In this document: positions 1 through 7,267 of the stretch, piece after piece
Layout: each line of letters begins with the position of its first letter
Position numbering within the stretch: position 1 is the first letter of the stretch
NCBI GenBank assembly: GCA_946885335.1
Contig: CAMPGG010000035.1
Coordinates: 1 to 18,042, forward strand
Source of the DNA: an uncultured Chitinophagaceae bacterium
GTDB taxonomy: Bacteria > Bacteroidota > Bacteroidia > Chitinophagales > Chitinophagaceae
DNA: 18,042 nt
Direction of reading: 5' to 3'
Position numbers and translations under genes: made by a program
Notes under the pieces: generated by a model
The model's database searches: none
What the model saw: the letters and a program-made list of their open reading frames with translations, nothing else
Told to the model about the DNA's origin: nothing

Positions 1-1467
1 GTATTGGTTGGCAAAACAAGACAGCCATTACAGAAAGGCACTGTGATAACAGTTTCCAATGTAAAACATGCTGCCAGTGAATTTACGATTGGTAAAAGAA
101 ATTTAGCATGGCAACAACCCGATACCAGCCATTTCAGGGAAAGAAGTTTTAACGGGTTTCACAGGGCTGATGGCAAAGTTGGTACAGCAAATTATTGGGT
201 GATTGTACCCATGGTATTTTGCGAAAATAAAAACCTTGATACTTTACGGGAAACATTACTGGAGGAATTAGGATATGCTAAACCACAAAAATTTAAATCA
301 TTTACCAGGCAGTTGATTGATGCTTACAAACAGGGAAACGACCTGGCGTCCATTCATTATGCAGAAAAAGTTTCTTTAAATAGATCAAAACAAGATCGGT
401 TGTTTTCAAATATTGACGGAATAAAATTTTTAAATCATACAGGTGGTTGTGGTGGAACAAGGCAGGATGCCCAGGCGCTCTGCGGTTTGCTGGCCGGTTA
501 TATTACACATCCAAATGTAGCGGGAGCCACCGTGTTAAGTTTGGGTTGCCAGAATGCGCAGGTGGAAATGCTGCAATACGAAATAACAAAACGAGATCCT
601 GCATTTAAAAAGCCGCTATATATTTTAGAGCAACAAAAAATGGGAACCGAATCCGCATTGTTATCAGCAGCTATTAAACAAACTTTTGAAGGATTGGTTG
701 AAGCTAATAAATTACAGCGTGCGCCTGCACCACTGAGTAAATTATGTATCGGCCTGGAATGTGGTGGCTCTGATGGCTTCAGTGGAATTTCAGCAAACCC
801 TGCTATTGGTTATACTTCCGATTTACTTGTTTCGCTTGGAGGCTCTGTTATCCTTGCCGAATTCCCGGAGTTATGCGGTGTAGAGCAAAATATCAGTGAC
901 AGGTGTGTTACGGAAGAAGTAGCAGAACGTTTCGGTTCGCTGATGAAAGCTTACAATGCAAAAGCCGTTGCTTCCGGTTCAGGGTTCGATATGAATCCTT
1001 CGCCCGGCAATATCAAAGATGGATTGATCACTGATGCGATTAAATCCGCTGGTGCCGCAAAAAAAGGAGGCACTTCACCTGTGGTTGCGGTGCTCGACTA
1101 TCCTGAACCCGTAACCGAAAATGGTCTTAACCTGTTGTGTACGCCGGGTAATGATGTGGAAAGCACCACAGCCGAAGTAGGCTCTGGTGCCAATATAGTG
1201 TTATTCACAACAGGATTGGGAACGCCGACCGGCAATCCTATTGCGCCGGTAATAAAGCTTTCCAGCAATACGGATATGTTTAACCGCATGCAGGATATCA
1301 TTGACATCAATACAGGAACTATCATTGAAGGAACAGAAACTATTGAACAGGCAGGCGAAAGGATTTTAGATTACGTAATTAAAGTAGCCAGTGGTGAAAT
1401 TGAGGTGGCTGCTGTAAGAAATGAGCAAAACGATTTTATTCCCTGGAAAAGAGGGGTGTCTTTATAA
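1..1467 (+). CDS. uxaA: altronate dehydratase, 5'-truncated by window edge
   Basis: Altronate dehydratase removes water from D-altronate to give 2-keto-3-deoxy-D-gluconate in galacturonate breakdown; the family is an iron-dependent cytoplasmic enzyme. The frame is open from base 1 (Val-Leu-Val-Gly-Lys), so the gene begins upstream. The first ~30 residues look like the tail of the N-terminal SAF-type domain, so roughly 60 residues are missing; the TTG at base 4 is not a credible start. The UxaA core shows the conserved stretches NHTGGCGGTRQDA (about residue 145), LSLGCQNAQVEML (about 180), GLECGGSDGFSG (about 250) and FPELCGVEQ (about 288), then TPGNDVESTTAEVGSGANI and FTTGLGTPTGNPIAPV near the C-terminus. 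It is followed by a 238-base gap and then uxaC, matching a uronate operon. The assignment is very secure; only the start is missing. Confidence 0.95.
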   Translation, partial: VLVGKTRQPLQKGTVITVSNVKHAASEFTIGKRNLAWQQPDTSHFRERSFNGFHRADGKVGTANYWVIVPMVFCENKNLDTLRETLLEELGYAKPQKFKSFTRQLIDAYKQGNDLASIHYAEKVSLNRSKQDRLFSNIDGIKFLNHTGGCGGTRQDAQALCGLLAGYITHPNVAGATVLSLGCQNAQVEMLQYEITKRDPAFKKPLYILEQQKMGTESALLSAAIKQTFEGLVEANKLQRAPAPLSKLCIGLECGGSDGFSGISANPAIGYTSDLLVSLGGSVILAEFPELCGVEQNISDRCVTEEVAERFGSLMKAYNAKAVASGSGFDMNPSPGNIKDGLITDAIKSAGAAKKGGTSPVVAVLDYPEPVTENGLNLLCTPGNDVESTTAEVGSGANIVLFTTGLGTPTGNPIAPVIKLSSNTDMFNRMQDIIDINTGTIIEGTETIEQAGERILDYVIKVASGEIEVAAVRNEQNDFIPWKRGVSL

Positions 1468-1570
1468 ACACGTATTTTTAATACCAGCTGCTGTTTTTCA
1501 TAGCATCCTGGTTGCGTCGCAATCACTTAATCTGTACGTCAGTGATCGGCGATTGATAATCGGCTACCCA

Positions 1571-1584
1571 TTGACGTACGTCAA
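1571..1584. promoter_or_regulatory. perfect 14-base palindrome, candidate operator
   Basis: TTGACGTACGTCAA is a perfect, uninterrupted 14-base palindrome about 120 bases before the uxaC start. A half-site copy, GTACGTCA, lies at 1534-1541. Its symmetry and position in front of a sugar-acid gene would suit a dimeric transcription factor, for example of the LacI or GntR type used for uronate genes in other bacteria. It may instead be just the apex of the larger hairpin 1534-1579. No regulator gene is present in the window to pair it with. Confidence 0.3.
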
Positions 1585-1625
1585 CCCAACTTGCCGAAGC
1601 GGTTGTTGAAGTACAAGAGAGTGAC

Positions 1626-1663
1626 CCCGAGATCCGTACATGATAAATCATGTGCTCGTCGGG
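1626..1663. repeat. long imperfect hairpin upstream of uxaC
   Basis: CCCGA (1626-1630) pairs with TCGGG (1659-1663). Inside is a perfect 7-bp stem, ACATGAT/ATCATGT (1638-1644/1647-1653), with a two-base AA spacer, extended by a G-U and a G-C pair at 1636-1637/1654-1655. No T-run follows, so it is not a classical terminator. It could fold as RNA or DNA, or be one module of a dispersed repeat. Confidence 0.45.
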
Positions 1664-1705
1664 CCAGGCACAACAGGAGTTTAATAGTAGTAATAAAGCT
1701 GACAA

Positions 1706-3112
1706 ATGAAAAAATTTCTTGACGAGAATTTCTTATTAACGAATAAGACGGCACAAACGCTCTATCATGAGTATGCGAAAAAGATGCCCATCATTGATTA
1801 CCATTGTCATTTGCCGCCAGATCAAATCGCCAATGATCACCAGTTTGATAACCTTACCCAGGTTTGGTTATATGGAGATCATTATAAATGGCGGGCGATG
1901 CGGACCAATGGCGTGGATGAAAGTTATTGTACCGGCAACAAACCGGACGTGGAAAAATTTATGAAATGGGCTGAGACGGTACCTTACACTTTGCGAAATC
2001 CTTTGTATCATTGGACGCATCTTGAATTGCAGCGTTATTTTGATGTGCATGATATTTTGGACAGTCATACAGCTCCCAAAATTTACGAAGAATGTTCCGC
2101 CAAACTACAAACACCTGAATATTCCGTACGTAACCTTATTGCAAAAATGCATGTGAAGGTGATCTGTACAACAGATGACCCGTTAGATTCGCTTGAACAT
2201 CACCGTAAGATTGCCGAAGATAATTTTGAAGTAAAAGTGTTACCGGCTTTCCGGCCTGATAAAGCCATGAACGCGGATAACGCTGCCTCATTTAACGATT
2301 ATGTAAATAAACTGGAAAAAGTTGTTGACAGGAATATCGCAACTTTTACACAATATCTTGATGCATTGAAAGATCGCCATGATTATTTTGCCTCTATGCA
2401 TTGCACCGTTTCCGATCATGGATTGGAACAGGTGTATGCAGCTGAATATACGGATGCGGAAATTGAAGCGGCCTTCAATAAATTGCGTGCCGGTAAAGAA
2501 TTATCGGGAGAAGAAAACCTGAAATTCAAATCGGCCATGTTATACATTTTTGCCACCTGGGATTGGGAAAAAGGCTGGGTGCAGCAATATCATATCGGTG
2601 CCTTGCGGAATAATAATTCTCGTATGCTGAAGCAATTAGGACCTGATACAGGTTGGGATTCCATCGGTGACTTTCAACAGGGACAAATGCTTGCACGGTT
2701 TCTTGACCGGCTTGACAGGGATAACCAGCTTGCACAAACGATTATTTATAATTTAAATCCCGGCGATAATGAATTAATAGCAACCATGGCCGGCAATTTT
2801 AATGATGGAACGATTCCAGGTAAAATTCAGTTTGGCTCCGGTTGGTGGTTTCTTGACCAGAAGGATGGAATGGTAAAACAAATAAACGCATTGTCGAACA
2901 TGGGCTTGCTTAGCCGGTTTGTCGGTATGCTGACCGATTCGAGAAGTTTTCTTTCCTATCCGCGTCATGAATATTTCAGGCGTATTCTGTGCAATTTATT
3001 TGGCGAAGAAGTTGAAAAGGGCGAAATGCCTGCCGATATTCCCTGGATAGGCAAAGTAATTGAAGATATCAGTTTTAATAATGCCCGCAATTATTTTAAC
3101 TGGAACGTATAA
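1706..3112 (+). CDS. uxaC: uronate isomerase (glucuronate isomerase)
   Basis: Uronate isomerase interconverts D-glucuronate with D-fructuronate and D-galacturonate with D-tagaturonate, the first cytoplasmic step of hexuronate breakdown. The 468-residue length is the family norm. It is a metal-dependent TIM-barrel amidohydrolase-fold enzyme. The metal-binding HxH is in DYHCHLPP (His33 and His35). Other family stretches are RNPLYHWTHLELQRYF (about 97-112), CTTDDPLDSLEHH, FASMHCTVSDHGLE, GALRNNN and the C-terminal LTDSRSFLSYPRHEYFRR. The ATG at 1706 follows the palindrome-rich gap, and the N-terminus (KKFLDENFLL) fits the family start. kdgK follows after 22 bases, so the two are probably co-transcribed. 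No missing residues or frameshifts were noticed. Confidence 0.97.
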   Translation: MKKFLDENFLLTNKTAQTLYHEYAKKMPIIDYHCHLPPDQIANDHQFDNLTQVWLYGDHYKWRAMRTNGVDESYCTGNKPDVEKFMKWAETVPYTLRNPLYHWTHLELQRYFDVHDILDSHTAPKIYEECSAKLQTPEYSVRNLIAKMHVKVICTTDDPLDSLEHHRKIAEDNFEVKVLPAFRPDKAMNADNAASFNDYVNKLEKVVDRNIATFTQYLDALKDRHDYFASMHCTVSDHGLEQVYAAEYTDAEIEAAFNKLRAGKELSGEENLKFKSAMLYIFATWDWEKGWVQQYHIGALRNNNSRMLKQLGPDTGWDSIGDFQQGQMLARFLDRLDRDNQLAQTIIYNLNPGDNELIATMAGNFNDGTIPGKIQFGSGWWFLDQKDGMVKQINALSNMGLLSRFVGMLTDSRSFLSYPRHEYFRRILCNLFGEEVEKGEMPADIPWIGKVIEDISFNNARNYFNWNV

Positions 3113-3134
3113 ACGAAAATATATTTTTCTTTAA

Positions 3135-4142
3135 ATGGATAAAGTGTTTTGTTTTGGTGAATTATTGCTCCGGTTTTCCCCGCAGTTACAGGGTAAATGG
3201 ATGGACCAGGCAATGATGCCTGTATATGTTGGCGGAGCGGAACTAAATGTAGCTACCGCGCTGGCGCTTTGGGAAACACCAGTAAAATATGGAACTGCTA
3301 TTCCTTCTAATTATTTGACTAAAGAGATCATCGGCCATCTTCATAAAAAAAACATTGACACATCATCCATCATCTTTTCTGGCAACAGGCTGGGCACATA
3401 TTATTTGCCGCAGGGAGCAGATTTAAAAAATGCAGGTGTTATTTATGACCGGGCCTGTTCATCATTTTCTGAACTGCAACCTGGCCAGCTAGATTGGGAT
3501 GCTTTACTTGCTGATGTAAAATGGTTTCATTTTTCTGCTATCAATCCTGCATTGAATAAAAATATTGCATTGGTTTGTAAAGAAGGACTGGAGGCTGCAG
3601 AAAAGAAAAATATTTTTATTTCAGTTGATTTGAATTACCGCGAAAAGCTTTGGCAATACGGACAAGATCCAAAAGATGTGATGCCGGAACTTGTTCAGCA
3701 TTGCAATCTGACAATGGGAAATATTTGGGCTGCGGAAAAAATGCTTGGCATAACCATAGATCCTGGTATGGGTTCGGAGAAAGATCATTACCTGGCACAG
3801 GCAGAAAAAACATCTGAATGCATAACCAGGAATTTTCCAAACTGCAAACAGGTAGCAAATACTTTTCGTTTCAACCAGCATGAAGGCATTTTATATTATG
3901 CCACCTTATATCACCAGGATAAAATATTTATTTCCGAAGAAAAGCGGACAACGAAAATAATCGATCAGGTTGGCAGTGGTGATTGTTTTATGGCAGGCCT
4001 TATATATAGTAATCTTCAGTTTTTTTCACCACAACAAACTATTGACTTTGCGGTTCAGGCCGCATTTAATAAATTATTTATAACAGGCGATGCTACTACA
4101 TCGACTGTCGATGAGATCAAAAATTTTAGCCATGATGAATAA
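3135..4142 (+). CDS. kdgK: 2-keto-3-deoxygluconate kinase (PfkB family sugar kinase)
   Basis: The predicted activity is phosphorylation of 2-keto-3-deoxygluconate (KDG) by ATP to KDPG in the cytoplasm. At 335 residues it is typical of PfkB/ribokinase-family KDG kinases. The N-terminus (FGELLLRFSPQ) and GGAELNVATALA match the sugar-binding half. DLNYREKLW is the conserved mid-protein motif. DQVGSGDCFMAGLIY is PfkB signature 2, with catalytic base Asp283. The C-terminal ITGDATTSTVDEI resembles the tail of KdgK proteins. PfkB motifs alone cannot fix the substrate; the assignment to KDG rests on position between uxaC and eda. It starts 22 bases after uxaC, and its last 11 bases overlap the eda start, suggesting translational coupling. 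Confidence 0.9.
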   Translation: MDKVFCFGELLLRFSPQLQGKWMDQAMMPVYVGGAELNVATALALWETPVKYGTAIPSNYLTKEIIGHLHKKNIDTSSIIFSGNRLGTYYLPQGADLKNAGVIYDRACSSFSELQPGQLDWDALLADVKWFHFSAINPALNKNIALVCKEGLEAAEKKNIFISVDLNYREKLWQYGQDPKDVMPELVQHCNLTMGNIWAAEKMLGITIDPGMGSEKDHYLAQAEKTSECITRNFPNCKQVANTFRFNQHEGILYYATLYHQDKIFISEEKRTTKIIDQVGSGDCFMAGLIYSNLQFFSPQQTIDFAVQAAFNKLFITGDATTSTVDEIKNFSHDE

Positions 4143-4800
4143 GAAAAACGAGGTATTGGAACAATTGCTTGGGCAAAAACTTTTGCCTTTATTCTATCAT
4201 GAAAGTGAATCAACCAGCATAAAAATTATGCATGCATTATATGATGCGGGTATCAAAACAGTTGAATATACAAACAGGGGTGAAAATGCATTGTCGAATT
4301 TTTCCATGATGAAAAAAATGATCGATGCTGACTTGCCGGGTTTGCACTTAGGTATTGGAACCATCAAGAACAAGGAGCAGGCTAAACAATTTATTGATGC
4401 CGGTGCTGATTATGTTATTTGTCCTTCTATGAATGAAGAAGTTGCCAGCATTACACATGATGCCGGATTATTGTGGATACCGGGTTGTATGACGGCAACT
4501 GAAATTGCAGCTGCAGAAAATGCAGGTGCCACATTGGTAAAAATTTTTCCGGGAAGTTTATTGGGACCGGGTTATATCCATGCGATCAAAGATCTGTTCC
4601 CGGGATTAAAATTTATGCCGACCGGTGGGGTAGAAGCTGAGAAAGAAAATTTACAGACATGGTTTGCTTCAGGTGTTGTTGCAGTCGGAATGGGAAGTAA
4701 ATTGGTTAGTAAGGAATTGATTGCTGAGAATAATTATGCAGGCATTACGAAATTGACGCGGGAAGCTTTGACCCTGGTAAATGAAATTGCCGCATCCTGA
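4132..4800 (+). CDS. eda: KDPG/KHG aldolase (2-dehydro-3-deoxyphosphogluconate aldolase)
   Basis: A class I aldolase splitting 2-keto-3-deoxy-6-phosphogluconate into pyruvate and glyceraldehyde-3-phosphate; family members often also cleave 4-hydroxy-2-oxoglutarate. The 222-residue length and motifs fit: GIKTVEYTNRGENAL (Glu and Arg of the active site), HLGIGTIKNKEQAKQFIDAG, ADYVICPSMNEEV, WIPGCMTATEI, the Schiff-base lysine region TLVKIFPG (Lys137 with the start used here), and FMPTGGVE for phosphate binding. The frame is open further upstream, to 4090, inside kdgK. The start is placed at the tandem ATGATG at 4132/4135 because homologues begin close to this point. The sequence ATGATGAATAA holds both the start and the kdgK stop, an arrangement typical of coupled translation. 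Confidence 0.95.
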   Translation: MMNKKNEVLEQLLGQKLLPLFYHESESTSIKIMHALYDAGIKTVEYTNRGENALSNFSMMKKMIDADLPGLHLGIGTIKNKEQAKQFIDAGADYVICPSMNEEVASITHDAGLLWIPGCMTATEIAAAENAGATLVKIFPGSLLGPGYIHAIKDLFPGLKFMPTGGVEAEKENLQTWFASGVVAVGMGSKLVSKELIAENNYAGITKLTREALTLVNEIAAS

Positions 4801-4878
4801 TAAAATATTAATTAAATCAAGCTGGTTTAACCCGGCGTACCATAAACAAAAAATTGCTTACCATTTAAAATTTTTCGC

Positions 4879-6252
4879 ATGTCAGAAGTTAAGGCTAAAG
4901 AAAATTTATCAATCCCTGTAACAAACATTAATGAATCGGTAGGAAAATACAGGTGGACCATCTGTGCATTGGTATTCTTTGCCACTACCATCAATTACCT
5001 GGACAGGGCAGTTATCAGTTTATTGAAAAATGATCTTGAACAGGAGTTTAACTGGAGTGAAACCGATTACGCCAACATCGTTGTTGCTTTTCAATTAGCT
5101 TACGCATTTGGTATGTTATTGGTTGGACGATTTATTGATAAAACCGGTACAAAAATCGGTTATGCGGTATCGTTAATTTTATGGAGTGTGGCCGCTATTG
5201 GTCATGCTGCTGTCAGGAGTACGCTTGGTTTCATTGTTGCAAGGGCTGCTTTGGGTGTAAGTGAAGCGGGCAATTTTCCGGCAGCAATTAAAACGGTAGC
5301 GGAATGGTTCCCGAAAAAAGAACGGGCATTTGCAACGGGTATTTTTAATTCAGGCGCTAACGTTGGAGCCATCCTGGCACCGCTTACCGTTCCGTTTATC
5401 GCATCGCAATGGGGCTGGCAATGGGCATTCATTATTACTGGTGCCATTGGTTTGATCTGGTTAATATTTTGGTTCTGGTTATACGAAGTGCCTGCCAAAC
5501 AAAAACGTTTATCCAGGGCAGAATTTGATTACATACACAGTGATAAGGATGAAAACGAAACCACTCCACTCACCACGCCCGATATTACAGCCAACATTGA
5601 ACCGGAGAAAAAGATTTCATGGTTTATGCTTTTGAGATATAACCAGACCTGGGCATTTGTCTTAGGGAAGTTTTTAACCGATCCTATCTGGTGGTTCTAT
5701 CTTTTCTGGTTACCTGCATTCTTACAAGCGGAATATAATGTAGAAGGAACAGGAATGGCCATGCCGGTGGCACTTGTTTATACATTGGCCACTTTAGGCA
5801 GTATTGGTGGTGGTTGGTTACCCCTTCATTTCATGCGTAATAACTGGCCGGTTTTTAAAGCAAGAAAAACATCCATGCTTATTTATGCATTTTGTGTAAT
5901 CCCTGTAGTGTTTGCACAATATCTTGGAAGTTTAAATATGTGGCTGGCCGTATTTATTATCGGTCTGGCAGCGGCGGCTCACCAGGCATGGTCTGCTAAT
6001 ATTTTTACAACTGTTTCGGATATGTTCCCTAAACGAACCGTTGCTTCTGTTACCGGAATGGGTGGCATGGCCGGGGCATTGGGTGGTATCCTGATCGCCA
6101 TGCTGGCAGGAAGGATATTGGATTATTTTAAAGGAATTGATAAAATTGAAACGGGTTATTTTGTCATGTTCCTCATTTGCGGATCTGCTTATCTTATTGC
6201 CTGGGTGCTGATGCATTTCCTGGCACCAAAATTAAAACGCATTAATTTTTAG
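4879..6252 (+). CDS. exuT: hexuronate transporter, MFS (ExuT-like)
   Basis: A major facilitator permease of the anion:cation symporter/hexuronate group, expected to bring glucuronate or galacturonate through the inner membrane with protons. The 457-residue length and about 12 hydrophobic segments fit. Family stretches include TTINYLDRAVISLL in TM1, GRFIDKTGTKIGYA in the loop after TM2, ARAALGVSEAGNFPAAIKTV in TM4, and AEWFPKKERAFATGIFNSGA with GAILAPL in TM5. A long cytoplasmic loop of about 45 residues separates the two six-helix halves. WWFYLFWLPAFL and AAHQAWSANIFTTVSDMFP are also typical of the ExuT/GudP/sialate branch. The gap from eda is 78 bases, with no clear terminator. The exact sugar acid is inferred from the neighbouring uxaC, kdgK and eda genes. 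Confidence 0.88.
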   Translation: MSEVKAKENLSIPVTNINESVGKYRWTICALVFFATTINYLDRAVISLLKNDLEQEFNWSETDYANIVVAFQLAYAFGMLLVGRFIDKTGTKIGYAVSLILWSVAAIGHAAVRSTLGFIVARAALGVSEAGNFPAAIKTVAEWFPKKERAFATGIFNSGANVGAILAPLTVPFIASQWGWQWAFIITGAIGLIWLIFWFWLYEVPAKQKRLSRAEFDYIHSDKDENETTPLTTPDITANIEPEKKISWFMLLRYNQTWAFVLGKFLTDPIWWFYLFWLPAFLQAEYNVEGTGMAMPVALVYTLATLGSIGGGWLPLHFMRNNWPVFKARKTSMLIYAFCVIPVVFAQYLGSLNMWLAVFIIGLAAAAHQAWSANIFTTVSDMFPKRTVASVTGMGGMAGALGGILIAMLAGRILDYFKGIDKIETGYFVMFLICGSAYLIAWVLMHFLAPKLKRINF

Positions 6253-6325
6253 ATTAAATACAGTACATATTATTTAATTGACAAGGCTGCGGCATGGTGT
6301 TTTTATAAAAAAATAAAAACTACTT

Positions 6326-6883
6326 ATGCCAAAACCATTTATTCCACCCGCATGGAATTATAATCCTTCAACCTGGGGACAACGTTTACCATTGGTGATC
6401 ATTGCTTTGATTGGCATGTTCATCGCTTTGTATCTCGGTGCCTACCAGGTTAGATGGATCGATGATGTTTGGGAGCCTTTTTTTGGAGACGGCAGTAAAC
6501 GTATCCTGGACTCTTCCATTTCAAAAATATTACCCATTCCTGATGCTTTTCTTGGTGCATTCGGATACTTCGCCGATGTTGTTACAGGTGTAATAGGTAA
6601 AACTTCCCGGTGGAAAACCATGCCATGGATGGTTATCGTTTTTGGTGTAGCTGTTGGTCCGTTAGGAATGGTCAGTATATTATTGGTCATTTCTCAACCC
6701 GTTTTTTTAGATGCATGGTGCAGTCTTTGTTTATTAACAGCAGTAATATCCGTTGTTATGATTAGTCCGGCCATGGATGAAATGCTGGCCAGCCTGCAAT
6801 ACCTGCAACGGGTGAAAAGAAATGGATTATCCGTATGGAAAGCATTTTGGGGCAATAAAGAAATCGCTAATCAAATCAATTAA
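6326..6883 (+). CDS. VKOR-like membrane protein lacking the loop cysteines
   Basis: A 185-residue integral membrane protein with about four helices (roughly 21-43, 73-91, 99-123 and 127-147). It resembles the vitamin K epoxide reductase (VKOR) fold: LPIPDAFLGAFGY (69-81) matches the conserved loop-to-TM2 segment, and WCSLCLLTA (131-139) carries the CxxC redox pair Cys132/Cys135. These are the only cysteines in the protein. The pair of loop cysteines that shuttles electrons from a partner in DsbB-like VKOR proteins is absent; the corresponding stretch is PFFGDGSKRILDSS. It may therefore have lost thiol-oxidising activity or use a separate partner. It follows the ExuT-like gene by 73 bases and precedes the SPW-like gene by 6, so those two small genes form one unit. 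Family assignment is by motif only. Confidence 0.7.
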   Translation: MPKPFIPPAWNYNPSTWGQRLPLVIIALIGMFIALYLGAYQVRWIDDVWEPFFGDGSKRILDSSISKILPIPDAFLGAFGYFADVVTGVIGKTSRWKTMPWMVIVFGVAVGPLGMVSILLVISQPVFLDAWCSLCLLTAVISVVMISPAMDEMLASLQYLQRVKRNGLSVWKAFWGNKEIANQIN

Positions 6884-6889
6884 TTAATA

Positions 6890-7261
6890 ATGCGTTTACA
6901 AATCATCAATATTTTAGCCGGGTTATTTATCATGTTCATTCCATATTTGTGGGATTACAATAAAGAACTCTCATCACACAATTATATTACCGGGCCACTG
7001 GTTGTTACATTTGCCATTACAGCGCTTTGGGAAGTAAACAGAAATGCACGCTGGCTAAATATTCCGGTTGCTGCCTGGCTCATCATCAGTTCCATTTTAT
7101 ATGGTGATGACCAGGTGATTTATCCTAACATAATAGCAGCGATTCTTGTAATTATATTATCAGCTATTAAAAGAAAAAGTAAAAATATATATGGTGGCGG
7201 ATGGCGGTCCTTATTTCAAAAGAATCCGCCACACATGCAACAAGCTAACAATAAGGTATAA
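6890..7261 (+). CDS. small membrane protein, SPW-repeat-like
   Basis: A 123-residue protein with four hydrophobic segments (about 2-20, 35-50, 58-75 and 81-98) and a basic C-terminal tail (KRKSKNIYGGGW). The middle part, ALWEVNRNARWLNIPVAAWL, resembles SPW-repeat membrane proteins, in which a helix end, a short Arg-rich turn, an RW pair and a following WL helix recur. The literal Ser-Pro-Trp is not present here. The ATG lies 6 bases after the VKOR-like stop, indicating co-transcription. SPW-type proteins are often found beside VKOR-like and SDR genes, which supports the assignment. Function is unknown. The 3' end of the gene contains a 9-bp inverted repeat, and the stop lies 6 bases from the stop of the opposing SDR gene. 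Confidence 0.6.
   Translation: MRLQIINILAGLFIMFIPYLWDYNKELSSHNYITGPLVVTFAITALWEVNRNARWLNIPVAAWLIISSILYGDDQVIYPNIIAAILVIILSAIKRKSKNIYGGGWRSLFQKNPPHMQQANNKV
7194..7232 (+). other. 9-bp inverted repeat within the end of the SPW-like gene
   Basis: GTGGCGGAT (7194-7202) and ATCCGCCAC (7224-7232) are perfect inverted copies 21 bases apart, lying inside the last codons of the SPW-like gene and close to the convergent SDR stop. There is no T-run right after either side, so a standard intrinsic terminator is not supported. It could still slow convergent transcription or protect the 3' end of the message. Confidence 0.35.
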
Positions 7262-7267
7262 CCGCAA

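Larger units (their letters stand above)
1468..1705. repeat. palindrome-rich intergenic element between uxaA and uxaC
   Basis: This is the longest non-coding gap in the window and it interrupts an otherwise tightly packed operon. Reading it shows several inverted repeats in a row: TTGCGTCGCAA (1512-1522); ATCACT/AGTGAT (1522-1527/1541-1546); GTACGTCA/TGACGTAC (1534-1541/1572-1579) enclosing CGATT-GAT-AATCG (1550-1562); TTGACGTACGTCAA (1571-1584); CAAC/GTTG (1587-1590/1605-1608) enclosing CCG-AAG-CGG (1594-1602); and CCCGA/TCGGG (1626-1630/1659-1663) enclosing ACATGAT-AA-ATCATGT (1638-1653). No convincing gene and no T-run terminator is visible. It could be a dispersed intergenic repeat of this lineage, a structured mRNA leader or processing site upstream of uxaC, or a regulatory region. 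The palindromes are seen directly; their role is inference. Confidence 0.55.

Noticed and set aside
4..1467. TTG at base 4 as the true uxaA start
   Set aside because: The frame is open to base 1 and the SAF-type N-terminal domain is only partly present, so the gene is cut by the window edge.
3616..3881. Antisense open frames within kdgK and similar frames inside other genes
   Set aside because: They lie wholly inside well-supported genes on the other strand or frame and show no protein-family features of their own.
4090..4131. Longer eda starting inside kdgK
   Set aside because: The extra N-terminal residues (LLHRLSMRSKIL) do not resemble aldolase starts, and the tandem ATG at 4132/4135 overlapping the kdgK stop fits much better.
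6278..6307. TTGACA - 18 bases - TTTATA, a sigma70-like promoter before the VKOR-like gene
   Set aside because: The Bacteroidota primary sigma factor uses a different consensus (TTTG / TAnnTTTG), which is not met here; the match is probably chance in AT-rich DNA.
6299..6320. GTTTTTAT/ATAAAAAC inverted repeat as a terminator after the ExuT-like gene
   Set aside because: The stem is nearly all A-T pairs, too weak for intrinsic termination, and not followed by a T-run.
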